64,000 nucleotides of DNA from Andreprevotia lacus DSM 23236 (GTDB lineage Bacteria; Pseudomonadota; Gammaproteobacteria; Burkholderiales; Chitinibacteraceae): positions 62,001 to 126,000 of the forward strand of contig NZ_FWXD01000010.1 in assembly GCF_900176275.1 (NCBI RefSeq), given 5' to 3'. Of the stretch, positions 18,109-28,868 are shown one piece after another. The translations under genes were made by a program, and so were the position numbers. The notes beneath the pieces were generated by a model. It did not search any database and was not told where the DNA came from. It saw nothing but the letters and a program-made list of their open reading frames with translations. Position 1 is the first letter of the stretch; each line of letters starts with the position of its first letter.

Positions 18109-19244
18109 CCCGAATCCGCTCTGCTGTGCGTGTAGGTCTGAGCCTGTTGGCACTGGCGCTGGCCGGTTGTGGCGCCGTGAGCAACGCGCCGACACCCTCG
18201 CCGCTGCCGCAGTCTGGCAACAAGGCCAATGTTGCGGTTGCATGGCGCAGCGGCGCCGGCTCGACAACCGATTTTCGCTTCCAGCCGGCACGGCTGGGTG
18301 ATGACAAGCTGGTGGTTGCCGGGGCGAAGAACACGCTGAGTGTGCTCAATATCGCCAGCGGTGCCACGATCTGGCACACCCAGATCGACAAGGAAATCGC
18401 CGGTGGCGTGGGGGCGAATGACAATCTGATCGCAGTCGGTACACTCAAAGGTGAAGTGCTGGCCTATGGTGGTGACGGCAAGTTGCGCTGGAAGGCGCAG
18501 CTGAGCAGCGAAATCATTTCGCCGCCTGCCATTGCCAAGCAGACCGTGCTGGTGCGCACTGGCGACGGGCGCATTACCGGCCTGTCTGCTGCCGATGGCA
18601 GCAGGGTATGGCAGTTCCAGCGCCAACAACCCACACTGGTGCTGCGTAATTTCGCGCCGATCACCATCAGTGGAGGCACCGCACTGGCTGGTCTGGCCGG
18701 TGGTCGCCTGGTGGCGCTGGGCGTGACCGATGGCCGCGTGCTTTGGGATAGCCCGGTGGCGCTGCCACGCGGCGCCACCGAGCTGGAGCGGATTGCAGAT
18801 ATCGTTGCTGCGCCGGTGGTTTCCGGCCAGACGGTATGCGCAGCCGCTTATCAGGGCCGTGTGAGCTGCTTTAATGTACTTAATGGCAGCCTGCTATGGT
18901 CGCGCGAGGCATCCAGCTTTGCCGGCGTAGCGATCGAGGGCGATCACGTTTACATGGTGGCTGCCGATGGTGCCGTGCAGGCCTATGACCGCGCAGGCGG
19001 CCGCAGCCTGTGGCGGCAGGATAAATTGCTGGCGCGCAGCGTTGGCTCGCCGGCGGTGGTGAATGGCCGTCTGGTGGTGAGTGACTATCAGGGGTATGTG
19101 CATGTGCTTGACCCGGATGATGGCAGCCTGATCGGCCAGTTGCCAACCGATGGCAGCCGTATCGCTGCTGCGGCGCAGGTGTGGGATGATCAGCTGGTGC
19201 TGCAGACGCAGGCTGGCAATGTTTATGCCGTGAAAGTGAAGTAA
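18105..19244 (+). CDS. bamB: Outer membrane assembly lipoprotein BamB
   Basis: The 379-residue lipoprotein has a signal peptide ending in LALAGC (lipid-anchor Cys about 22) and PQQ-like beta-propeller repeats (for example [23 protein letters not shown]). BamB scaffolds the BAM complex that folds outer-membrane beta-barrels. It is coupled to yfgM and followed 16 bases later by der. Confidence 0.95.
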   Translation: MTRIRSAVRVGLSLLALALAGCGAVSNAPTPSPLPQSGNKANVAVAWRSGAGSTTDFRFQPARLGDDKLVVAGAKNTLSVLNIASGATIWHTQIDKEIAGGVGANDNLIAVGTLKGEVLAYGGDGKLRWKAQLSSEIISPPAIAKQTVLVRTGDGRITGLSAADGSRVWQFQRQQPTLVLRNFAPITISGGTALAGLAGGRLVALGVTDGRVLWDSPVALPRGATELERIADIVAAPVVSGQTVCAAAYQGRVSCFNVLNGSLLWSREASSFAGVAIEGDHVYMVAADGAVQAYDRAGGRSLWRQDKLLARSVGSPAVVNGRLVVSDYQGYVHVLDPDDGSLIGQLPTDGSRIAAAAQVWDDQLVLQTQAGNVYAVKVK

Positions 19245-19260
19245 GAGAAACAGAGAAGAA

Positions 19261-20622
19261 ATGAAACCCACAATTGCATTGGTCGGACGTCCCAACGTCG
19301 GCAAATCGACGTTGTTCAACCGCCTGACCAAAACGCGCGATGCGCTGGTGGCGGACCAGCCGGGCCTGACCCGTGACCGCCACTATGGCCATGGCCGGGT
19401 GGGCGAGAAGCCGTATTTTGTCGTCGATACCGGCGGTTTCGAGCCCGTGGTCGATGAAGGCATCATGTTTGAAATGGCGCGCCAGACGCTGCAGGCGGTG
19501 GATGAGGCGGATGCCATCGTCTTCATCGTCGACGGCCGTGTCGGCATCACGCCGCAGGACAAGATCATCGCGCAGCGCCTGCGCCAGACCGATCGCCCCG
19601 TCTGGGTTGCGGTCAACAAGGTCGAGGGTATGCAGCGTGCGGTGGTCACCGCCGACTTCTTCGAGCTGGGCCTGGGCGATCCGGTGGCCATCTCTGGCAG
19701 TCACGGCGAAGGCGTGCGCGACCTGATCAACGAGGTGCTTGAACGCTTTGAAGTGCCGGCAGACGAGGGCGAGGCAGATCATCCCAAATTCGCCGTGGTC
19801 GGCCGTCCCAATGTCGGCAAGTCCACCTTGGTGAATGCCGTGCTGGGTGAAGAGCGCGTGATTGCATTCGACGAGCCGGGTACCACGCGTGATTCGGTGT
19901 ACATCGACTTTGAACATGGCAGCAAGCCCTACACCATCATCGATACCGCTGGTGTGCGCAAGCGTGGCAAGGTCACCGAGATGATCGAGAAGTTCTCGGT
20001 CATCAAGACCATGCAGGCGATTGAAGATGCCAACGTGGCCGTGCTGGTGCTGGATGCGACGCAGGAAGTCTCGGATCAGGATGCACGCGTGGCCAGCTTC
20101 GTGCTGGAAACCGGGCGTGCGCTGGTGGTGGCGGTGAACAAGTGGGATGCCGCCGACGAAGAACAGCGCGACCGCATCAAGCGCGAAATCAACCGCAAGC
20201 TGGGCTTCCTCGAGTTTGCCAAGTTCCACTACATCTCGGCATTGCGTGGCGCCGGCGTGGGTGATCTGTTCAAGTCGATCGACCAGGCCTATGCCGCCGC
20301 GATGATCAAGATCCAGACGCCACGCCTGACTTCGGCGCTGCAACTGGCGGTCGAGCGCCAGCAGCCGCCGCTGGTGGGCAAGGTACGCCCCAAGATGCGC
20401 TATGCACACCAGGGGGGTACCAATCCGCCGGTGGTCATCGTGCACGGCAATGCGCTGGAAAAGGTGCCAGCCTCGTACTGGCGTTACCTGGAACACACAT
20501 TCATGAAGATTTTCAAGCTGCAGGGCACGCCTTTGCGAGTACAGTACAAGCTGAGTGGCAACCCCTACGATGACAAGCGCGTGCCGCGCAAGATGGTGCA
20601 TCCGGGGCGGCGCGAGAAGTAA
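19261..20622 (+). CDS. der: Ribosome biogenesis GTPase Der (EngA)
   Basis: The 453-residue protein has two tandem GTPase domains: [14 protein letters not shown] (about 8-21) with DTGG, and [15 protein letters not shown] (about 181-195) with [10 protein letters not shown]-terminal KH-like domain follows. Der is needed for 50S subunit maturation. Length and order are standard. Confidence 0.97.
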   Translation: MKPTIALVGRPNVGKSTLFNRLTKTRDALVADQPGLTRDRHYGHGRVGEKPYFVVDTGGFEPVVDEGIMFEMARQTLQAVDEADAIVFIVDGRVGITPQDKIIAQRLRQTDRPVWVAVNKVEGMQRAVVTADFFELGLGDPVAISGSHGEGVRDLINEVLERFEVPADEGEADHPKFAVVGRPNVGKSTLVNAVLGEERVIAFDEPGTTRDSVYIDFEHGSKPYTIIDTAGVRKRGKVTEMIEKFSVIKTMQAIEDANVAVLVLDATQEVSDQDARVASFVLETGRALVVAVNKWDAADEEQRDRIKREINRKLGFLEFAKFHYISALRGAGVGDLFKSIDQAYAAAMIKIQTPRLTSALQLAVERQQPPLVGKVRPKMRYAHQGGTNPPVVIVHGNALEKVPASYWRYLEHTFMKIFKLQGTPLRVQYKLSGNPYDDKRVPRKMVHPGRREK

Positions 20623-20677
20623 ACCGGCGGCTGCCTGAGCACGTTGGTAATGCTGCCTATTGGCAGGTTGCGCAATT

Positions 20678-20683
20678 TATACT
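20678..20683 (+). promoter_or_regulatory. Candidate -10 element upstream of hfq
   Basis: TATACT at 20678-20683 lies in a short AT-rich stretch 56 bases before the hfq ATG. No convincing -35 is seen, so this is a weak call. Hfq is often expressed separately from der. Confidence 0.3.
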
Positions 20684-20738
20684 ATAAGCGTAAGCGTGCT
20701 GCTTTATACCTAATAACAATGCATCGGAGAACAACAAT

Positions 20739-21002
20739 ATGAGTGCCAAGGGGCAAATGCTGCAGGACCCGTTCCTGAACGTGCTGCGCAAGGAGCACGT
20801 GCCTGTTTACATCTATCTCGTGAACGGCATCAAGCTGCAAGGTCAGATCGAATCGTTCGACCAGTACGTGGTGCTGCTGCGCAACAACGTCACCCAGATG
20901 GTCTACAAGCACGCCATTTCCACGGTGGTGCCGTCGCGTCCGGTTTCGATCCCGCACGAAAATCCGCAACACGCGACCGTCGGCCCGGAAACCGAAGCCT
21001 GA
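20739..21002 (+). CDS. hfq: RNA chaperone Hfq
   Basis: The 87-residue Sm-like protein forms a hexamer that pairs small RNAs with mRNAs. The Sm1 motif covers about residues 22-50 ([20 protein letters not shown]) and the Sm2 motif is YKHAIST (about 60-66). CGGAG lies about ten bases upstream of the ATG. A strong terminator follows. Confidence 0.97.
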   Translation: MSAKGQMLQDPFLNVLRKEHVPVYIYLVNGIKLQGQIESFDQYVVLLRNNVTQMVYKHAISTVVPSRPVSIPHENPQHATVGPETEA

Positions 21003-21022
21003 TTGGTACGCAAGCGGTATGC

Positions 21023-21047
21023 AAACCCCGGCCTTGGCCGGGGTTTT
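21023..21047 (+). terminator. Intrinsic terminator after hfq
   Basis: AAACCCCGGCC (21023-21033) and GGCCGGGGTTT (21036-21046) form a strong stem followed by TTTCT, 21 bases after the hfq stop. It separates hfq from hflX at least partly. Confidence 0.8.
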
Positions 21048-21163
21048 CTATTGCCGGTATCTGTCTGGCGGTCTTGCCGCGCTTGAGAATGGCGCATCTG
21101 GCCCCATCTGCATCCGGTAGGGGCATTGCCCCGCCCATCACGCTATAGCAAAAGAAATCACGC

Positions 21164-22276
21164 ATGTTTGAACGCCACAAGGGTGGCGATGCCGCTGTGC
21201 TGGTCTGCCTCGACTTCAACGAGCCGGACTACCAGGACGGTGTCGATGAATTTGTCCAATTGGTTGAAAGTGCCGGTGTTGCACCGCTGGCGGTGGTCGA
21301 GGGCAAGCGCGCACGGCCCGACCCGGCCTACTTTGCCGGCAGCGGCAAGGTCGATGAAATTGCCGAGGTAGTGCGCGCGCAGGGCGCGGAAATGGTGATT
21401 TTCAACCACCAGCTCTCGCCCGCGCAGGAACGCAACCTTGAACGACGCATCCAGTGCCGCGTGCTGGATCGTACCACGCTCATCCTCGACATCTTTGCGC
21501 AGCGCGCCCGCACCGCCGAAGGCAAGCTGCAGGTGGAGCTGGCACAGCTGGCGCACATCCAGACCCGATTGATTCGCGGCTGGACCCACCTTGAACGGCA
21601 GAAGGGCGGTATCGGCCTGCGCGGCCCGGGTGAAACCCAGCTGGAAACCGACCGCCGCCTGATTGGCATTCGCGTGAAGCGGCTGCGCGAGCAGCTGGCG
21701 ACGGCACAAAAACAACGTGCCACGCAGCGCAAGGCGCGCGTGCGCCGCGGTGAATTCAGCGTTTCCATCGTCGGCTACACCAATGCCGGTAAATCGACAT
21801 TGTTTAATGCGCTGACCAAAGCCAAGATATATGCAGCGGACCAGCTGTTTGCCACGCTGGACACTACCTCGCGCAAGCTGTTTCTGGATGCCGAGCATTC
21901 GGTGGTTGTTTCCGATACCGTGGGCTTCATCCGCAATCTGCCGCATACGCTGGTGGCGGCATTCCGCGCCACGCTGGAGGAAACCATCCACGCCGACCTG
22001 CTGATGCATGTGGTTGATGTGAATCATCCGATGCGCGAGGCGCAGATTGAAGCGGTAAATCTGGTGTTGGCAGAAATTGGTGCGGAACGGATTCCGCAAT
22101 TGATGGTCTGGAACAAGATTGACTTGAAAGACGGCCAGCCTGCAGTCGAGCATGACGAGTATGGTAAGATCCAGGCCGTGCGTGTCAGCGCGATGCAGGG
22201 GCAAGGGCTTGACCTGCTGCGCACTGCTCTGGTCGAAGCCATGAGTCAACCCAGTGAGGACAACGAGAATACATGA
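21164..22276 (+). CDS. hflX: GTPase HflX
   Basis: The 370-residue GTPase binds 50S/70S ribosomes and rescues stalled ones under stress. It has the N-terminal HflX domain (LVCLDFNEP onward), the glycine-rich linker GGIGLRGPGETQLETDRR (about 147-164) and a Walker A motif GYTNAGKSTLFNAL (about 204-217). The family varies in length; this is the short form. The stop overlaps the hflK start (ATGA). Confidence 0.95.
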   Translation: MFERHKGGDAAVLVCLDFNEPDYQDGVDEFVQLVESAGVAPLAVVEGKRARPDPAYFAGSGKVDEIAEVVRAQGAEMVIFNHQLSPAQERNLERRIQCRVLDRTTLILDIFAQRARTAEGKLQVELAQLAHIQTRLIRGWTHLERQKGGIGLRGPGETQLETDRRLIGIRVKRLREQLATAQKQRATQRKARVRRGEFSVSIVGYTNAGKSTLFNALTKAKIYAADQLFATLDTTSRKLFLDAEHSVVVSDTVGFIRNLPHTLVAAFRATLEETIHADLLMHVVDVNHPMREAQIEAVNLVLAEIGAERIPQLMVWNKIDLKDGQPAVEHDEYGKIQAVRVSAMQGQGLDLLRTALVEAMSQPSEDNENT

Positions 22277-23445
22277 GCCAGAACGACCCGCAGTGGGGCG
22301 GTCGCCGCAACGGCCCGCCAGATCTAGACGATATCTTCCGCAGTTTCAAAAACAAGCTTTCCGGGCTGTTTGGCAGCAACGGCAACGCCCCGCAAACCGG
22401 GCGTGGCGGTGGTATCGCCGGCGCCGGCGTGGTGCTGATCGTGCTGGGCACGCTATGGGTGGCCTCGGGCTGCTACGTGGTGGACGAGCGAGAAAATGCG
22501 GTGATCACCCGTTTTGGCAGCTATGCCGGTACGGTGGAAAAATCGGGCCTGAACTGGCATTTGCCGTGGCCGATCGAGCGCAGTGAAATCGTGCGCGTGA
22601 CCGAAATTCGCCGCGTCGAGGTAGGCAACGATGCTCAGGCCAGCAGTGGTCGCGACGAAGCGATGATGCTGACGGGTGATCAGAATCTGGTCGAGGTGCA
22701 ACTGGAAATCCAGTTCACCATCAAGTCGGCCAAGGATTTCCTGTTCAACAACCGCAGCACTGAAACCACGCGCGAAGCGCTGGGTAATGACCTGGTCAAG
22801 CAGGCTGCCGAGGCCGCCATTCGCGAAGTGGTTGGCAAGAACAAGGTCGATTTTGTGCTCAACGAAGGTCGCGGCAAGATCGGCGATGACACCAAGGAAC
22901 TGATGCAGGACCTGCTGGACAAGTACGGTACCGGCATCCAGATCGCACGCGTCAACATCTCGGATGTGCAGGCGCCGAACGAAGTTCAGGGCGCATTTGC
23001 CGATGCCGTGAAGGCGCGCCAGGACAAGGCGCGCCTGATCAACGAAGGCCGTGCTTATGCCAATGATGTGGTGCCACGCGCCAGTGGTATGGCTGCGCGC
23101 CTGAACCAGGAAGCACTCGGCTACAAGCAGCAGGTCGTCGCGCGTGCCGAGGGTGATGCCTCGCGCTTCAAGCAGGTGGCGTCCGAGTACGCCAAGGCGC
23201 CGCAGGTGATGCGTGACCGCATGTATCTGGACACCATGCAGGAGGTCTTTCAGAACACCACCAAGGTGCTGGTTGATCAGAAAACCAGTGGCAATCTGCT
23301 CTATCTGCCGCTGGACAAGCTGATGCAGATGTCGACCAATCAGGAGCCCGCCAAACCGGAAGCAGCAGCCCCGGCCGCTGCGGCCCCCGCTGCGCCCGTC
23401 GCAGCGCAGACCAACCCCCGCGCCATCGAGCGCGAAGGCCGTTAA
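22273..23445 (+). CDS. hflK: FtsH protease modulator HflK
   Basis: The 390-residue protein has a Gly-rich N-terminus, one transmembrane helix (about 51-71) and an SPFH/Band 7 domain. With HflC it forms the large periplasmic complex that surrounds and regulates the FtsH membrane protease. Visible signatures include DERENAVITRFG and LTGDQNLVEVQLEIQF. The C-terminal tail is Ala/Pro-rich. Confidence 0.95.
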   Translation: MSQNDPQWGGRRNGPPDLDDIFRSFKNKLSGLFGSNGNAPQTGRGGGIAGAGVVLIVLGTLWVASGCYVVDERENAVITRFGSYAGTVEKSGLNWHLPWPIERSEIVRVTEIRRVEVGNDAQASSGRDEAMMLTGDQNLVEVQLEIQFTIKSAKDFLFNNRSTETTREALGNDLVKQAAEAAIREVVGKNKVDFVLNEGRGKIGDDTKELMQDLLDKYGTGIQIARVNISDVQAPNEVQGAFADAVKARQDKARLINEGRAYANDVVPRASGMAARLNQEALGYKQQVVARAEGDASRFKQVASEYAKAPQVMRDRMYLDTMQEVFQNTTKVLVDQKTSGNLLYLPLDKLMQMSTNQEPAKPEAAAPAAAAPAAPVAAQTNPRAIEREGR

Positions 23446-23457
23446 GGAGGAATTCCC

Positions 23458-24336
23458 ATGAGCCGCATTCTTCCTGCATTGGCCGTCGTGCTGGTGGCCC
23501 TGTTTGTGCTGAGCTTGTCGTTTTTCACTGTCGACCAGCGTCAGTCCGCCGTGGTGTTCCAGTTTTCCGAATTCAAGCGCGTCATCAAACAGCCAGGCTT
23601 CAATTTCAAGGTGCCGCTGCTGCAAGAGGTTCGCTACTTTGACAACCGTATCCAGACCATCGATGCGCAAGCTCCGGCGCGTATCCAGACCATCGAGAAG
23701 ATGAACGTCAAGGCGGACAGCTTCATCAAATGGCAGATCGTCGATGTCGAGCGCTACTATCGTGCGGTCGGCCTGGATCGTGACAAGGCGGTGGATCGCC
23801 TGCGCAATACCGTCAACAACATGCTGCGTGACGAGTTCGGCAAGCTGACTGTGCAAGACGTGATCAGCGGCAAACGCGACGAAGTGATGGCCAAGGTGCG
23901 TGGTCTGGCAGATGCCGATGCAGCGCGCATCGGCGTGCGCGTGATCGACGTGCGCATCAAGCGCGTCGAGCTGGAAGACAGTACCCTGACATCGGTATAC
24001 GAGCGCATGCAGTCCGAGCGCAAGGCGGTGGCCAACCAGCTGCGCGCCGAGGGCAGCGCCGAGGCCGAGAAGATCAAGGCCGAAGCTGAAAAACAGCGTG
24101 AAGTGATCCTGGCCGATGCCTATAACCAGGCGCAGCAACTGAAGGGTGAAGGCGATGCCAAAGCCGCCGCCATCTATGCCGAAGCCTATGGCCGCAACCC
24201 CGAGTTCTACGCGTTCTACAAGAGCCTGGATGCGTACAAGAAGAGCTTTGCCAAGAAGAGCGACGTGCTGGTGGTCGACCCGAGCGCGGATTTCTTCAAG
24301 TACATGAAGAACCCCAAGGCAGGCAACGGCAAGTGA
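23458..24336 (+). CDS. hflC: FtsH protease modulator HflC
   Basis: The 292-residue partner of HflK has an N-terminal signal-anchor (about 5-22) and an SPFH domain (FTVDQRQSAVVFQFSEFKRV onward) with a coiled-coil region rich in Ala, Glu and Lys (about 185-235). AAGGAGGAATT gives a strong ribosome site. Length is normal. Confidence 0.95.
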   Translation: MSRILPALAVVLVALFVLSLSFFTVDQRQSAVVFQFSEFKRVIKQPGFNFKVPLLQEVRYFDNRIQTIDAQAPARIQTIEKMNVKADSFIKWQIVDVERYYRAVGLDRDKAVDRLRNTVNNMLRDEFGKLTVQDVISGKRDEVMAKVRGLADADAARIGVRVIDVRIKRVELEDSTLTSVYERMQSERKAVANQLRAEGSAEAEKIKAEAEKQREVILADAYNQAQQLKGEGDAKAAAIYAEAYGRNPEFYAFYKSLDAYKKSFAKKSDVLVVDPSADFFKYMKNPKAGNGK

Positions 24337-24524
24337 GTGATGACAGTCTGTGGCTGGCTTGCGCGCTGGTGCTGGTGATTGAGGGCTTGCTCCCTTTTGC
24401 CGTGCCGGCGCTGTGGCGGCGTGCCATGTTGCGGCTGGCGCGCTTGACTGACCGGCAGATACGCCTGGTTGGTCTGGCGGCCATGCTCTGCGGGCTTGTA
24501 CTGGTGTTGATCATCCGTTACTAA
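24333..24524 (+). CDS. DUF2065 family small membrane protein
   Basis: The 63-residue protein starts with GTG 24333 overlapping the hflC stop (GTGA). Two hydrophobic segments (about 5-24 and 42-61) flank the sequence PALWRRAMLRLARLTDRQIR, typical of DUF2065, which commonly follows hflC. Function is unknown; the position suggests a link to the HflKC membrane complex. Confidence 0.85.
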   Translation: MSDDSLWLACALVLVIEGLLPFAVPALWRRAMLRLARLTDRQIRLVGLAAMLCGLVLVLIIRY

Positions 24525-24630
24525 GCCCCGCAAAGCCCGAGCATCAGCCCGGCCTGGCCGGCTAATTGCTGTAAAACCAGCCTGCCGGGCTACTGGGATT
24601 GCGACTAATCCGTTAAAATAGCAGTGATAC

Positions 24631-24661
24631 GCCCGTCCGGCCTGTTGGCCGGCGGGCTTTT
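24631..24661 (+). terminator. Intrinsic terminator between the hfl operon and hisZ
   Basis: GCCCGTCCGGCC (24631-24642) pairs with GGCCGGCGGGC (24647-24657) with one bulged T and is followed by TTTT. It probably ends the hflX-hflK-hflC-DUF2065 transcript. It is only 20 bases from the hisZ ATG, so it may instead act within a hisZ leader. Confidence 0.65.
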
Positions 24662-24681
24662 GGTTTGAATAGAAAGCGAAA

Positions 24682-25827
24682 ATGCGAAACTGGATCCTGC
24701 CCGAGAACATTGCCGACGTGCTGCCGCGTGAAGCGCGCCAGACCGAAACGCTGCGCCGCAGCCTGCTCGACCTGTTTGGCCGTTATGGCTACGAGCTGGT
24801 GATGCCGCCGCTGGTCGAGTACGTCGAATCGCTGTTCGTGCTGGATGACCCGGCGCTCAACCTCAAGACCTTCAAGCTGGTCGACGAGCTGTCGGGCCGC
24901 CAGATGGGTGTGCGCGCCGACATCACGCCGCAGGTGGCGCGCATTGATGCGCACATCCTCAACCGCCAGGGCGTGGCACGCCTGTGCTATGCCGGTTCGG
25001 TGGTGCACAGCCGGCCGGACGGTATCCTGTCCAGCCGCGAGCCGCGCCAGATCGGCGCGGAAATCTACGGTTATGCCGGCATTGCTGCCGACGTGGAAGT
25101 GATCGAACTACTGGTGGAAAGTCTCAGCGTGGCCGGTCTTGCGCAAGTGTCGCTGGATATCGGTCACATCGGCCTGTTCCACGCGCTGGCCGATGCGGTC
25201 GGTCTGAAGGGCGACGCACGTGATGCGGTGTTCGACGCACTGCAGCAGAAAGACCTGCCGACCTTGCGCGAAACCACAGCCGGGCTGGATGCGGGCATTG
25301 TTGCCGGTCTGTTGGCGCTGCCGACGCTGTATGGCAGCCAAGGCGTGCTGGAGCGTGCCCGCGCGGTGCTGCCGGAGATTGCAGGCGTCAGCAGTGCGCT
25401 GGATACATTGCAGGCGCTGGTCGATGCGCTCGATGCGCGCGGCATCGCCTACCGTTTCGATCTGGCCGAAGTGCGCAGCAGCGACTATCACACCGGCCTG
25501 GTGTTTGCCGCCTACACCCCCGGCTTTGCCAACGCGATTGCACGCGGTGGCCGCTATGACAGCGTGGGCGAGAAGTTCGGCCGTTCGCGTCCGGCCACCG
25601 GTTTCAGCCTGGACCTGCGTGCGCTGACCCATCTGCCGTTCCCGGCTGCAGCTGCTGCCATTCTGGCCCCGGCCAGTGACGACGCGGCCCTGATTGCCGC
25701 CATCCGCCAGCTGCGCGCTGCGGGCGAGACCGTGCTGGTCGACCTGGATGTCCGTCTGGACGAGTCGCCGTGCGATCGCGCGCTGCGCCAGATCAACGGC
25801 CAGTGGCAGGTTGTGTCGCTGGCCTGA
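24682..25827 (+). CDS. hisZ: ATP phosphoribosyltransferase regulatory subunit HisZ
   Basis: The 381-residue protein is related to histidyl-tRNA synthetase but serves as the regulatory subunit of the short-form HisG that starts histidine synthesis. It keeps class II synthetase-like elements (FKLVDELSGRQMGVRADITPQ, about 70-90; ARGGRYDSVGEKFGR, about 287) but lacks the anticodon-binding domain. It precedes purA, the usual betaproteobacterial order. Confidence 0.93.
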   Translation: MRNWILPENIADVLPREARQTETLRRSLLDLFGRYGYELVMPPLVEYVESLFVLDDPALNLKTFKLVDELSGRQMGVRADITPQVARIDAHILNRQGVARLCYAGSVVHSRPDGILSSREPRQIGAEIYGYAGIAADVEVIELLVESLSVAGLAQVSLDIGHIGLFHALADAVGLKGDARDAVFDALQQKDLPTLRETTAGLDAGIVAGLLALPTLYGSQGVLERARAVLPEIAGVSSALDTLQALVDALDARGIAYRFDLAEVRSSDYHTGLVFAAYTPGFANAIARGGRYDSVGEKFGRSRPATGFSLDLRALTHLPFPAAAAAILAPASDDAALIAAIRQLRAAGETVLVDLDVRLDESPCDRALRQINGQWQVVSLA

Positions 25828-25833
25828 TTTTGA

Positions 25834-27225
<1,392 letters not shown>

Positions 27226-27260
27226 TCTGCCTTGCCGCTTCAAGCGGCATTGCAGCCACA

Positions 27261-27286
27261 AAAGCCCGCAGTAATGCGGGCTTTTT
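27261..27286 (+). terminator. Intrinsic terminator after purA
   Basis: AAAGCCCGCA (27261-27270) and TGCGGGCTTT (27275-27284) form a 10-bp stem with a GTAA loop and a following T run, 35 bases after the purA stop. Confidence 0.85.
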
Positions 27287-27378
27287 GTTTGTTTGCCGTT
27301 GGTCGGGCAGGGCGGTTGTTTGGTGTTACGGTATGTGATTGAGAGTCGTTCGCACTTGGCAAGCTGACAGAAACGCAG

Positions 27379-27397
27379 GATAATGAGAACGATTATC
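27379..27397 (+). promoter_or_regulatory. Fur box upstream of bfd
   Basis: The 19-base site GATAATGAGAACGATTATC matches the E. coli Fur consensus at 16 of 19 positions. It lies 17 bases before the bfd start, consistent with iron-dependent repression of bfd, as in other proteobacteria. Confidence 0.8.
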
Positions 27398-27414
27398 AGT
27401 GTTGAGGCTGCTCA

Positions 27415-27621
27415 ATGTACGTATGTGTCTGCAATGGCGTAACCGACCGGGATATCCGCAAGGCGGTGGGTAATGGCGTGCGCACGTTCAAGCAATTGCA
27501 GCAAGCCACCGAAGTCGCCACCTGCTGCGGCAAGTGTGCCGGCTGCGCCCGCGAGGTGATGGACGAGGCGCTGCAGGCCGACCGCAAGCCGGTATGGAGC
27601 CTGCAACTGCAACCGATCTGA
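27415..27621 (+). CDS. bfd: Bacterioferritin-associated ferredoxin
   Basis: The 68-residue [2Fe-2S] protein reduces the ferric core of bacterioferritin so that iron can be released. It has the four cluster cysteines: CVC at residues 4 and 6, then CCGKCAGC with the pair spaced as in Bfd. It is convergent with the bacterioferritin genes and behind a Fur box, so low iron should induce it. Confidence 0.95.
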   Translation: MYVCVCNGVTDRDIRKAVGNGVRTFKQLQQATEVATCCGKCAGCAREVMDEALQADRKPVWSLQLQPI

Positions 27622-27644
27622 ACGCGGTTGGCGAAATGGATACA

Positions 27645-27669
27645 AAAACGGCGCCACAGGCGCCGTTTT
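27645..27669. terminator. Bidirectional terminator between bfd and the bacterioferritin genes
   Basis: AAAACGGCGCC (27645-27655) and GGCGCCGTTTT (27659-27669) form an 11-bp stem with a 3-base loop. A and T runs flank both sides, so it can end transcription from bfd (plus) and bfr (minus). Confidence 0.85.
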
Positions 27670-27688
27670 GCATTGCTGTGCTGCCGGA

Positions 27689-28162
27689 TTACTCGGCTGC
27701 CTGGAGCTGCAGGTAGTTGGGCAAGCCGATGGCGGCAATCAGCCCCAGCTGCTGTTCCAGCCAGTGGGCGTGGTCCTGTTCGGTATCGTCGAGCAATTGC
27801 AGCAGGATGCTGCGCGTGACGTAGTCCTGCTCGGTTTCGGCCAGCGCGATGGTTTTCTTCAGCAGCGCAGCAACCTCGTATTCGGTTTCCAGGTCATTCT
27901 TTAGCATGGCCGGCACATCGGCGCCAATGCGCAATGCAGTGCGCGCAGCCACGTTGGGAATGCCGTTCAGGAACAGGATGCGCTCGATCAGCTTGGTGGC
28001 GTGGCCGATTTCATCGCCACGTTCGTGGTCGATGCGTACGTAGAGCTTGTGATAGCCCCAGTTGTGATACATCTGGCTGTGCACGAAGTATTGGTCGATG
28101 GACGTGAGCTCGGCAGCCAGCAGCATGTTGAGCGCATCGATCACCAGTTTGTTGCCTTGCAT
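27689..28162 (-). CDS. bfr: Bacterioferritin subunit with ferroxidase centre, no haem ligand
   Basis: The 157-residue ferritin-like protein keeps all di-iron ligands expected from E. coli Bfr: Glu18, Glu51, His54, Glu94, Glu128 and His131 (the last two shifted by a one-residue insertion). The haem-binding Met52 is replaced by Ile. It should therefore oxidise Fe(II) but not bind haem by itself. It is 11 bases downstream of a second, complementary subunit, and together they probably make a mixed 24-mer shell, as described for Neisseria BfrA/BfrB. Confidence 0.93.
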   Translation of the reverse strand: MQGNKLVIDALNMLLAAELTSIDQYFVHSQMYHNWGYHKLYVRIDHERGDEIGHATKLIERILFLNGIPNVAARTALRIGADVPAMLKNDLETEYEVAALLKKTIALAETEQDYVTRSILLQLLDDTEQDHAHWLEQQLGLIAAIGLPNYLQLQAAE

Positions 28163-28173
28163 GATGATGCTCC

Positions 28174-28644
28174 TTATTCGGCCACTTGGGATTGCAGATA
28201 GTTGGCGAGGCCCAGCGACGATTGCAGCTCGGTCTGGGTTTCCAGCCAGTCGAGGTATTCTTCTCCCTCTTCAAGCAGGTCTTCCAGCAGATCGCGTGAG
28301 ACATAATCCTGCGTAGTTTCGCACAGCGCGATGGCATCGCGCAGCACCGGCAGATGGCTACCGACCAGCTTGAGGTCACAGGCAATCATTTCCGGCACCT
28401 GCTCGCCAATGAACAGCTTGCCCAGTTGCTGCAGATTGGGCAGCCCTTCGAGGAACAGGATGCGTTCGATCAGTTTGTCGGCACGCTTCATCGCGTCGAT
28501 GGATTCGTGGTAAATCCGGTCATTCAAGCGCTTGAAGCCCCAGTTCTTGTACATGCGTGCATGCAGGAAGTACTGGTTGATGGCCGTGAGTTCGTTACCC
28601 AGTACGCCGTTCAGAGCCTTGAGCACCTTTTTGTCGCCTTGCAT
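28174..28644 (-). CDS. bfr: Bacterioferritin subunit with haem ligand, degenerate ferroxidase centre
   Basis: The 156-residue subunit has the haem ligand Met52 (in [10 protein letters not shown]), but most ferroxidase ligands are lost: position 51 is Ala, 54 Arg, 94 Val, 127 Gly and 130 Tyr; only Glu18 remains. It should bind haem for electron transfer to the core but not oxidise iron. It is the first gene of the two-gene bfr unit. A TATAAT-like -10 lies upstream. Confidence 0.93.
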   Translation of the reverse strand: MQGDKKVLKALNGVLGNELTAINQYFLHARMYKNWGFKRLNDRIYHESIDAMKRADKLIERILFLEGLPNLQQLGKLFIGEQVPEMIACDLKLVGSHLPVLRDAIALCETTQDYVSRDLLEDLLEEGEEYLDWLETQTELQSSLGLANYLQSQVAE

Positions 28645-28672
28645 GGCTTTGCTCCAGTTTACTTATCCGCAC

Positions 28673-28701
28673 ATTATAGGCAATTGGATTTGGCAATTGA
28701 A
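28673..28701 (-). promoter_or_regulatory. Candidate promoter of the bacterioferritin genes
   Basis: On the minus strand, TATAAT (28673-28678) lies 17 bases downstream of TTCAAT (28696-28701), a weak -35. The transcript would have a short leader with GGAG before the first bfr ATG. Confidence 0.5.
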
Positions 28702-28760
28702 TTGGGTGATTTGAATTATTTATAATTGATCATGAATTCGATATTCATTCGCAATTAATT

Positions 28761-28779
28761 GAAATAATTGTTCTCATTT
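28761..28779 (-). promoter_or_regulatory. Possible second Fur-like site upstream of bfr
   Basis: Read on the minus strand this AT-rich site shares the core AATGAGAACNATTAT with the Fur box at bfd (about 14 of 19 positions). It lies between the divergent bfr and HisN-like genes, upstream of the bfr promoter, where a regulator could act on either side. Confidence 0.4.
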
Positions 28780-28868
28780 CGCCACGTAAGAAAACCGTCA
28801 TGTGGCAGGGTAGAGCAATAGACGCCAACGTGCTAGCCTGCTGCTCGTCTAGACCTTTGGAGTATCCG

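Noticed and set aside
18880-20601. 573-residue open frame opposite bamB and der
   Set aside because: Antisense shadow crossing two real genes; no family match.
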